From: Qipengyuania flava
Lineage (GTDB): Bacteria; Pseudomonadota; Alphaproteobacteria; Sphingomonadales; Sphingomonadaceae
Reading direction: 5' to 3'
Assembly: GCF_019448255.1 (NCBI RefSeq)
Contig: NZ_CP080410.1
Coordinates: 2,356,001 to 2,420,000 of the forward strand
Length of the DNA stretch: 64,000 nucleotides
The notes below the pieces were generated by a model. That model ran no database searches. It saw only the letters and a list, made by a program, of their open reading frames with translations, and had not been told where the DNA came from. Both the position numbers and the translations under genes were made by a program. Of the stretch, positions 59,035-64,000 are shown in pieces (the stretch's first letter is position 1; each line of letters starts with the position of its first letter).

Positions 59035-59334
59035 TCAGCCTGCCACGCCCTGGATGCCGGCGACGATCGATGCTGCGCCGAACAGGATGAACACGCCGAT
59101 GATCACGGTGGCGCCGAAGCGCCAGTTGAGCCGGCCGGTCAGCATCATGAATCCGACAGCGGCAACCGCCATCACGGCAACAGCGGTGGCGACGTTGCCG
59201 AGCAGCGTGCCCTGCAGCCAGCCGAGCGCGGCCACGATCGGGCCCGAACCTGCCGGGTCCGCGGCTTGCGCAAAGGCGGCGCTGGGCGTCAGGAAGGCAG
59301 CGAGGACTGCCAGAGCGGAAAAGATGCGACTCAC
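59035..59334 (-). CDS. virB2: Type IV secretion pilin VirB2
   Basis: The 99-residue protein has a signal peptide (MSRIFSALAVLAAFLTPSAAFAQA) and two helices (LLGNVATAVAVMAVAAVGFMML and FGATVIIGVFILFGAASIVAGI), the TrbC/VirB2 pilin form. It is the expected pilus or channel subunit. The gene starts four bases before the virB1 stop in transcription order. Confidence 0.93.
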   Translation of the reverse strand: MSRIFSALAVLAAFLTPSAAFAQAADPAGSGPIVAALGWLQGTLLGNVATAVAVMAVAAVGFMMLTGRLNWRFGATVIIGVFILFGAASIVAGIQGVAG

Positions 59335-59338
59335 TTAG

Positions 59339-59968
59339 TTACTCCCGTGAATGGTCGGAGAGGCGGCCCATGATGGCTGCCACATAATGCTGGGTTTCGC
59401 GGATGCGCGGGATGCCGCCGGCGCGGATCACGCGCCCGGGCCCCGCGTTATACGCCGCGAGCGCTTTTTCGAGATCGCCGTCGAACCGGTCGAGCTGTTC
59501 GCGCAGGTAGCGCGCGCCGCCTTCTAGGTTGGCAAAGGGATCGTCCGGATCGACACCAAGCTCGCGGGCCGTGCCCGGCATGAGCTGCGCAAGGCCGCGG
59601 GCACCGACCGGCGAAACCGCGTTGGCGCGCCAGCGGCTTTCCTGCCACACCAGCGCTTCGATCAGCGTCGGGCTCAAGTCGAACCGCTGGGCGAGCTCGG
59701 CCACCTTGGCCTTGTACCCTTCGGGGACGAGGCGGGCGTGCTGGCCCGGATCGGCAACCGCGAAATCGGGGACGAAGATGTCTTCCGGGACTTCGATAAG
59801 TTCGGCCTCGGGCGCAATTTCCGTGGAGGCAGCCGGAAGCGCGGCGCCTGCGCCGGCAATCCAGCGCGCACCGTCCCCGTCTATCTCCATGACATCCGCC
59901 TTCGCAGGGAAGGCGATCAGCGCTGCGCAGGACAATCCCGTAACCAGCGCCAAGCGTGCGAGAATCAT
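59339..59968 (-). CDS. virB1: Lytic transglycosylase (VirB1-like)
   Basis: The 209-residue protein from ATG 59968 (MILARLALVTGLSCAALIAFPAKAD) has a signal peptide, about 90 residues without a known domain, and a C-terminal SLT domain with the catalytic Glu in EALVWQESRWRANAVSPVGARGLAQLMPGTARELG and AYNAGPGRV. It opens peptidoglycan for T4SS assembly. It is the first gene of the virB operon. Confidence 0.9.
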   Translation of the reverse strand: MILARLALVTGLSCAALIAFPAKADVMEIDGDGARWIAGAGAALPAASTEIAPEAELIEVPEDIFVPDFAVADPGQHARLVPEGYKAKVAELAQRFDLSPTLIEALVWQESRWRANAVSPVGARGLAQLMPGTARELGVDPDDPFANLEGGARYLREQLDRFDGDLEKALAAYNAGPGRVIRAGGIPRIRETQHYVAAIMGRLSDHSRE

Positions 59969-60055
59969 TGCACCCTCCGTCCGGTCCCGATGGCCATGAT
60001 ACATGACAGGCGAGTGACAGGAAGCTGAATGTTCACAGGATTGTGGGCCGCCGCG

Positions 60056-60089
60056 CACAAAGAAACCCGCCTCCCCGGAAGGAGGCGGG
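60056..60089 (-). terminator. Intrinsic terminator of the gene at 60118-60501
   Basis: CCCGCCTCC (60066-60074) pairs with GGAGGCGGG (60081-60089). Read on the minus strand the hairpin is followed by TTTCTTTG. It ends the small TPR-like gene and separates it from the virB operon. Confidence 0.85.
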
Positions 60090-60117
60090 CCTGATGGCTC
60101 GGCTGTCTCGCGAAGAC

Positions 60118-60501
60118 TTAGCGGAGCGAAAGCGCGTAATAGCGGGCGAACTCACCCTTATCGAGCATGGCCAGCGCCTTGCGGGCCAGGCGGCGGGAAT
60201 CCACCCAGCGACCGTCGGCGGTCTCCAGTTCGACGCTGCTGCCGGCTCCTGCAGCCGCTTCGAACTGATCACGCGCAGCGTCATAGTTTCCCGTGCGCGC
60301 GAGAGCGATGCCGTGATTGATGAGCCGGGCCGGGTCATCGGCTGCCAGCGTGTCGCAGCTCTCGATCGCTTTGCGGGCCGCATCGTTCTCGTTGGCTACC
60401 AGCTCTTCGTAACCAACGTCGTAGTCGGCCTCTGGGGCAGGAACAGCGCCTGCCGTTCCCTGTGCCATCAGCGCCAGCGCGATGCTCGTCATGATTGCCA
60501 T
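60118..60501 (-). CDS. Small secreted TPR-like protein
   Basis: The 127-residue protein from ATG 60501 has a signal peptide (MAIMTSIALALMAQGTAGA) and two helical repeats of TPR type (ARLINHGIALARTGNYDAARDQFEAAAGA and RRLARKALAMLDKGEFARYY). Function unknown. It is divergent from the lipoprotein gene, and the 269 bases between hold the repeated motifs given below. Confidence 0.75.
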   Translation of the reverse strand: MAIMTSIALALMAQGTAGAVPAPEADYDVGYEELVANENDAARKAIESCDTLAADDPARLINHGIALARTGNYDAARDQFEAAAGAGSSVELETADGRWVDSRRLARKALAMLDKGEFARYYALSLR

Positions 60502-60542
60502 TGAAACTGCTCCCAACTGTGTTGTGCGAGCATGAATGAGCG

Positions 60543-60576
60543 AATGTTACAGCAACTGCAACAAAACCGTAACATT
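60543..60576. promoter_or_regulatory. PHO-box-like repeat within a perfect palindrome
   Basis: CTGCAACA (60556-60563) and CCGTAACA (60567-60574) repeat at 11-base steps, close to the PhoB half-site CTGTCACA. The outer AATGTTAC (60543-60550) and GTAACATT (60569-60576) form a perfect 8-base inverted repeat with 18 bases between. It lies 42 bases upstream of the small TPR-like gene. Confidence 0.5.
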
Positions 60577-60654
60577 GTCATATTTCTGCAACCTGGCGTC
60601 GAATTTTCGGTTTTTGGATGAAACCGGCGCAGTTCGTCGCATTAGCTGTTGAAA

Positions 60655-60693
60655 CTGCAACACAACGGTCACGAACCGACAAAAACTGTCACG
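60655..60693 (+). promoter_or_regulatory. Second PHO-box-like repeat
   Basis: CTGCAACA (60655-60662) and CGGTCACG (60666-60673) repeat at 11 bases, and CTGTCACG (60686-60693) follows 20 bases on. The 20 bases at 60653-60672 match 60554-60573 at 17 positions, so the two sites are copies. It lies about 80-115 bases upstream of the lipoprotein start. Confidence 0.5.
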
Positions 60694-60770
60694 AAGGACC
60701 CCTAGCGGGCGAGTCGCGATCAACGAACTCGCATCATCGATTCATCCGGTTTTTGAGGGGACCGCTACCC

Positions 60771-62351
60771 GTGACCAACTTCCATCGTTCGCTCGTTCTC
60801 GGCTGCTCGGCACTGGCTCTTGCCAGCTGCGGGGCCGACGAAATCGTCTCGCCGGGTACCGGCGGGAACATCACTATCAACAACACCAACGCGCCGTCGC
60901 CCACGCCGACGCCGACCGCTACGCCGACCTCGACGCTAGTGACCCCGGCTGCCGGCTGCCCGACCATCTCGGACCCCTCGGGCCTGACCGATGCCGGCAC
61001 GACGAGCGGCCCGACCGGTGAATGGCGCGTCTGCGACCTGCCTTCGCGCTTCAACGCGTCCTCGACCCTGCCCTACATTCCCGGCCTGCTCTACCGCATC
61101 AACGGCCGCGTCGATGTCGGCACCGACGGCGGCCCGGCTGCCGACGCTTCGGACGGCCTCAGTGACACCAACGTCGCCCTGACCATCGAACCGGGCGTGA
61201 TCCTGTTCTCGTCCGGTTCGGGCTGGATGAACGTCAACCGCGGCAACACGATCGAAGCCAACGGCACCGCCGCTCGCCCGATCGTCTTCACCAGCCGTGA
61301 CAACGTCCAGGGCCTCAACACCGACAACTCGTCGGGCCAGTGGGGCGGCCTCGTCCTTTCGGGCCGTGCGCCGGTCACCGACTGCATCGCACCGGGCGCG
61401 ACCCCGGGCACCGTCGATTGCGAACGCCAGGTCGAAGGCGCTGCCCAGCCGGCCCTGTTCGGCGGCAACGACGCCAGCGACGATTCGGGCAGCCTGAACT
61501 ACGTCCAGATCCGTTACTCGGGCTTCGTCCTCTCGGGCGACAACGAGCTGCAGGCGCTGACCACCGGCGGCGTCGGCAACGGCACCGCGATCAGCAACGT
61601 CATGAGCTACAACAGCTCGGATGACGGCGTGGAGTTCTTCGGCGGCCGCTTCAACGTGCGCAACCTCATCGTTGTTGGCGCTGAAGACGACAGCCTCGAC
61701 ACCGACACCGGCGTCAAGGTCAACATGCAGAATGTCATCGCCATCCAGCGCCCCGGCGCCGGCGACACGATCATCGAAGCCGACTCGAACAACGGCCTCG
61801 AAGACCAGACCCCGCGTCAGGACACGAAGATCTCGAACGCGACCTTCATCCACAACGGTGCGGAACTCGACCAGGCCATCCGTATCCGCGGAGGCGCTGA
61901 CTTCACCATCGTGAACACCGTCCTTGTCGACGCAACCGGCGGCACGCCCTGCCTGCGACTCGACCTCGACGAAACGCTTCGCGCTACGAATGCCGGCCTC
62001 GACGACAACGGCCCGCCGGTCTTCAACAGCTTCGTTCTCGACTGCGCCACGGACTTCCGTGACGGTTCGGGCGGCATCACCGCGGCTCAGACCGAAGGTG
62101 TCTTCAACGCCGGCACGAACAACGATGCAAACTTCACCAACACGCTCACGATGACCTTCGTCAACGGTGCGAACGAGAACGGTGTGGCGGTCTTCGACGC
62201 AGCTACGCTCGCTCCGTTCTTCACCACTCCGACGAACATCGGCGCCGCCTACCCGGGCAACGACACCTGGGTCCAGGGCTGGACCTGCAACTCCTCGACC
62301 GTGGCGTTCGACGCCGCTGTCACGGACTGCACGAGCCTGCCGGTTTACTAA
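60771..62351 (+). CDS. Outer-surface lipoprotein, beta-helix-like
   Basis: The 526-residue protein starts at GTG 60771, with GAGGGG upstream, and has a lipoprotein signal MTNFHRSLVLGCSALALASC with the lipid Cys at 20. A Thr-Pro linker (PSPTPTPTATPTST) follows. The body has repeats of parallel beta-helix type (NTIEANGTAARPIVFTSRD, SGQWGGLVLSGRAPVTDC, VQIRYSGFVLSGDNELQ, NVMSYNSSDDGVEFFGG). Proteins of this type in Shewanella, Caulobacter and relatives often lie next to a TonB receptor, as here. Function unknown; a surface substrate-binding partner is inferred. Confidence 0.8.
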   Translation: MTNFHRSLVLGCSALALASCGADEIVSPGTGGNITINNTNAPSPTPTPTATPTSTLVTPAAGCPTISDPSGLTDAGTTSGPTGEWRVCDLPSRFNASSTLPYIPGLLYRINGRVDVGTDGGPAADASDGLSDTNVALTIEPGVILFSSGSGWMNVNRGNTIEANGTAARPIVFTSRDNVQGLNTDNSSGQWGGLVLSGRAPVTDCIAPGATPGTVDCERQVEGAAQPALFGGNDASDDSGSLNYVQIRYSGFVLSGDNELQALTTGGVGNGTAISNVMSYNSSDDGVEFFGGRFNVRNLIVVGAEDDSLDTDTGVKVNMQNVIAIQRPGAGDTIIEADSNNGLEDQTPRQDTKISNATFIHNGAELDQAIRIRGGADFTIVNTVLVDATGGTPCLRLDLDETLRATNAGLDDNGPPVFNSFVLDCATDFRDGSGGITAAQTEGVFNAGTNNDANFTNTLTMTFVNGANENGVAVFDAATLAPFFTTPTNIGAAYPGNDTWVQGWTCNSSTVAFDAAVTDCTSLPVY

Positions 62352-62362
62352 TCGGACACCGG

Positions 62363-62416
62363 GGCCGCGGGGTGTGCGCGAACGCGCATCCCGCGGCCTT
62401 CTTCGCTTTTCGTTTC
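62363..62416 (+). terminator. Long hairpin between the lipoprotein and receptor genes
   Basis: GGCCGCGGG (62363-62371) pairs with CCCGCGGCC (62390-62398), and inside it TGTGCGC pairs with GCGCAT. TTCTTCGCTTTTCG follows. It is a terminator or an attenuator that lowers receptor expression relative to the lipoprotein. Confidence 0.8.
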
Positions 62417-62460
62417 AGGAGCCAACGCAAAGGCTCCGCACCCGTTTTTAAGGCCTGAAC

Positions 62461-64000
62461 ATGAGGGGGTCTCGAACCATGTCGACCGGCAAGCAGCTTA
62501 CCGCGCTGCTCCTGCTCACCACCGCACTCACCATTCCCGGCGCCGCGTTTGCGCAGGACACGAGTGCCGGAAACGGCGCCGAAGGCGTACCGGCTGAAGA
62601 AGATACCGCGACCGATGCGCTTGCCGCGCAGCAGGTGGAAGGTATCGACGACACGCCTGAAGAAGAGCAGTTCGAGCAGCCCGAGATCTCGGTCCCCGGC
62701 GGCGCTATCGTCGTGACCGGCCGCCGCCGCCAGGATGTTACCCGCGCCTCCTCGCAGGTCGTCTCGGTCCTCGACAGCGCCAGCATCGCCCGCACCGGCG
62801 AAGGCGACATCGCCGGCGCGCTGACGCGCGTCACCGGCCTCTCGACCGTCGGCAACGGCCTCGTCTTCGTTCGCGGCCTCGGCGATCGCTACTCGCTCGC
62901 ACTCCTCAACGGCCTGCCGCTGCCTTCGCCGCAGCCCCTGAGCCGCGTTGTCCCGCTCGATATCTTCCCGACCAGCATCGTTGCATCGAGCCTGGTCCAG
63001 AAGACCTATTCGGCCAACTTCCCCGGCGAATTCGGCGGCGGTGTCATCAACCTGACCACCCGCGCCGTTCCCGAGGAAAGCTTCATCAAGGTCAGCACCG
63101 GCCTTTCGGTGGACTCCGAAAGCACTGGTGGTCCGGGCTACACCTACCACGGCTCGACTTACGACTGGTTCGGCTTCGACAACGGTCGCCGCACGATCCG
63201 TCCGCAGCTGCAGAACTATCTCGACAGCGGCCTGCCGATCTCCGACCCGAATGTCGACCAGCGTTCGATCCTGCTCGAACTGGGCGATCCGAACCTGATC
63301 CTGCTGCAGCAGGACAACGACCTGCCGGTCAACTGGTCGGCCGGCATTACGGCGGGTACCGCCTTCGACGTCTTCTCCGACGGTCGCTTCGGCATCATCG
63401 CAACCGCGTCGCTCAGCAACAAGTGGCGCAACCGCTTCATCACGCGTCAGACGGCAGTGAACGCGGACCTCGATCTCGACACCGACTTCCGCCAGTTCAC
63501 CACCGACCAGCGCATCCTGGCGAACGCCATGCTCGGCTTCGGCCTCGAAGTCGGCGAGCATCGTTTCCGCATCGTCAACCTGTTCATCCGTGATAGCCTG
63601 AAGCGCGCCTCGCTCGCCGAAGGTACGGACTTCCAGAACGACGACACCGACCAGGTGCAGCAGACCGCTTGGTACGAACGCCAGCTGTTCGACACCCAGT
63701 TCACCGGCGAACTCGAATTCGGCGATCTCTCGGTCGACCTGCGCGCCGGCTACGCCCAGACGCAGCGTGAAGCGCCCTTCGAATGGGAATTCACCTACAC
63801 CCGCAGCAACAACCCGAACGATCCGCTCGGCAATCTCTTCCTCAACACGCTCGACCCGCAGCGTGGCGGGGCAGTTGTTGCGTTCTCGGACCTGACGGAG
63901 GACCTCTACTACGGCGGTCTCGACGTGAGCTACCAGCTGGCCAACTGGCTGGGTGTGACGGTCGGCGGTGCGTATACCGACACCTCGCGCCTCTCCTCGC
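62461..64000 (+). CDS. TonB-dependent receptor, cut by the window edge
   Basis: About 513 residues of the N-terminal part are present. It has a signal peptide (from MSTGKQLTALLLLTTALTIPGAAFAQ; ATG 62479 is an alternative to ATG 62461), an acidic linker, the TonB-box region GGAIVVTGRRRQ and the plug FVRGLGDRYSLALLNGLPLPSPQPLSRVVPLDIFPTSIVASSLVQKTYSANFPGEFGGGVINLTT. This plug type is typical of the receptors that accompany beta-helix lipoproteins. The barrel begins and runs out of the window. Confidence 0.92.
   Translation, partial: MRGSRTMSTGKQLTALLLLTTALTIPGAAFAQDTSAGNGAEGVPAEEDTATDALAAQQVEGIDDTPEEEQFEQPEISVPGGAIVVTGRRRQDVTRASSQVVSVLDSASIARTGEGDIAGALTRVTGLSTVGNGLVFVRGLGDRYSLALLNGLPLPSPQPLSRVVPLDIFPTSIVASSLVQKTYSANFPGEFGGGVINLTTRAVPEESFIKVSTGLSVDSESTGGPGYTYHGSTYDWFGFDNGRRTIRPQLQNYLDSGLPISDPNVDQRSILLELGDPNLILLQQDNDLPVNWSAGITAGTAFDVFSDGRFGIIATASLSNKWRNRFITRQTAVNADLDLDTDFRQFTTDQRILANAMLGFGLEVGEHRFRIVNLFIRDSLKRASLAEGTDFQNDDTDQVQQTAWYERQLFDTQFTGELEFGDLSVDLRAGYAQTQREAPFEWEFTYTRSNNPNDPLGNLFLNTLDPQRGGAVVAFSDLTEDLYYGGLDVSYQLANWLGVTVGGAYTDTSRLSS

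Noticed and set aside
52206-59968. Conjugative element or genomic island
   Set aside because: There is no relaxase, coupling protein, integrase, flanking tRNA repeat or marked base-composition change visible by eye at the borders.
60118-60501. VirB7 or VirB8 candidate upstream of virB1
   Set aside because: The small protein has a signal peptide and TPR-like helices but no lipobox and no VirB8 fold, and it is ended by its own terminator.
1-64000. CRISPR arrays, insertion sequences, rRNA genes
   Set aside because: No regular spaced repeats, transposase or terminal inverted repeats, or rRNA sequence was seen on either strand.

Overview
This 64 kb window is a GC-rich, gene-dense stretch of chromosome from an alphaproteobacterium, most likely a member of the Sphingomonadales close to Erythrobacter, Qipengyuania or Altererythrobacter (inference). 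The clues are gcrA, an ATPase-inhibitor zeta (DUF1476) gene, a beta-carotene hydroxylase, two large TonB-dependent receptors, a sigma-54-driven psp operon and the overall style of protein families. No rRNA, CRISPR array, insertion sequence or prophage was seen. Both window edges cut a gene: a cystathionine beta-lyase on the left and a TonB-dependent receptor on the right.

Layout. 1-10.7 kb: sulfur-amino-acid and redox enzymes (metC, sseA), a Thr-Pro-rich membrane protein, queF, a carotenoid-desaturase-like oxidoreductase, a CDP-alcohol phosphotransferase, a nucleoside transporter and two flavoprotein oxidoreductases, one fused to a TVP38 membrane domain. 10.7-15.7 kb: tRNA-Ser(CGA), hspQ, an orphan ABC-2 permease, the cell-cycle regulator gcrA, a diguanylate cyclase and a spermidine-synthase-like gene. 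15.7-31.6 kb: the RNA and translation block, all on the minus strand, rimP-nusA-ylxR-infB ... rbfA ... truB-rpsO-pnp. It keeps its ancestral order but is interrupted by three tandem PaaI-type thioesterases, a DUF1697 gene, echA, a divergent abgT-type transporter, tdk, grpB-like and an M50 protease. 32.8-34.3 kb: arsR-arsI-aquaglyceroporin with a perfect palindromic operator. 34.3-39.3 kb: pspF and, divergently, a long sigma-54 psp operon. 39.3-49 kb: sufE, small membrane proteins, crtZ, leuC/leuD with two genes between them, DUF1476-bolA-grxD, a Nudix gene, tRNA-Arg(TCT) with a duplicated 3' end, and a queuosine-precursor transporter. 49-52 kb: a TonB-dependent receptor. 52.2-60 kb: a compact VirB-type type IV secretion operon. 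60-64 kb: a beta-helix-like lipoprotein and a TonB receptor behind a promoter with PHO-box-like repeats.

The most unusual system is the psp operon. Behind one clear -24/-12 promoter there are a 50-residue membrane peptide, PspA with a possible 69-residue N-terminal extension, PspB, PspC, and then six further small proteins. Each of the six has one N-terminal membrane helix and the PspB-type ER-x3-LE-x-I segment at its C-terminal end. A TTG-started 58-residue membrane protein closes the operon. Nearly all junctions are 1-4 base overlaps (ATGA, GTGA, TAATG, TGATG), so the proteins are probably made in a fixed ratio. Adjacent members share private segments, which points to stepwise tandem duplication.

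The second is the virB1-2-3-4-6-9-10-11 operon, which has no visible virB5, virB7, virB8 or virD4. All functional statements rest on motifs read by eye and knowledge of families; no searches were run.
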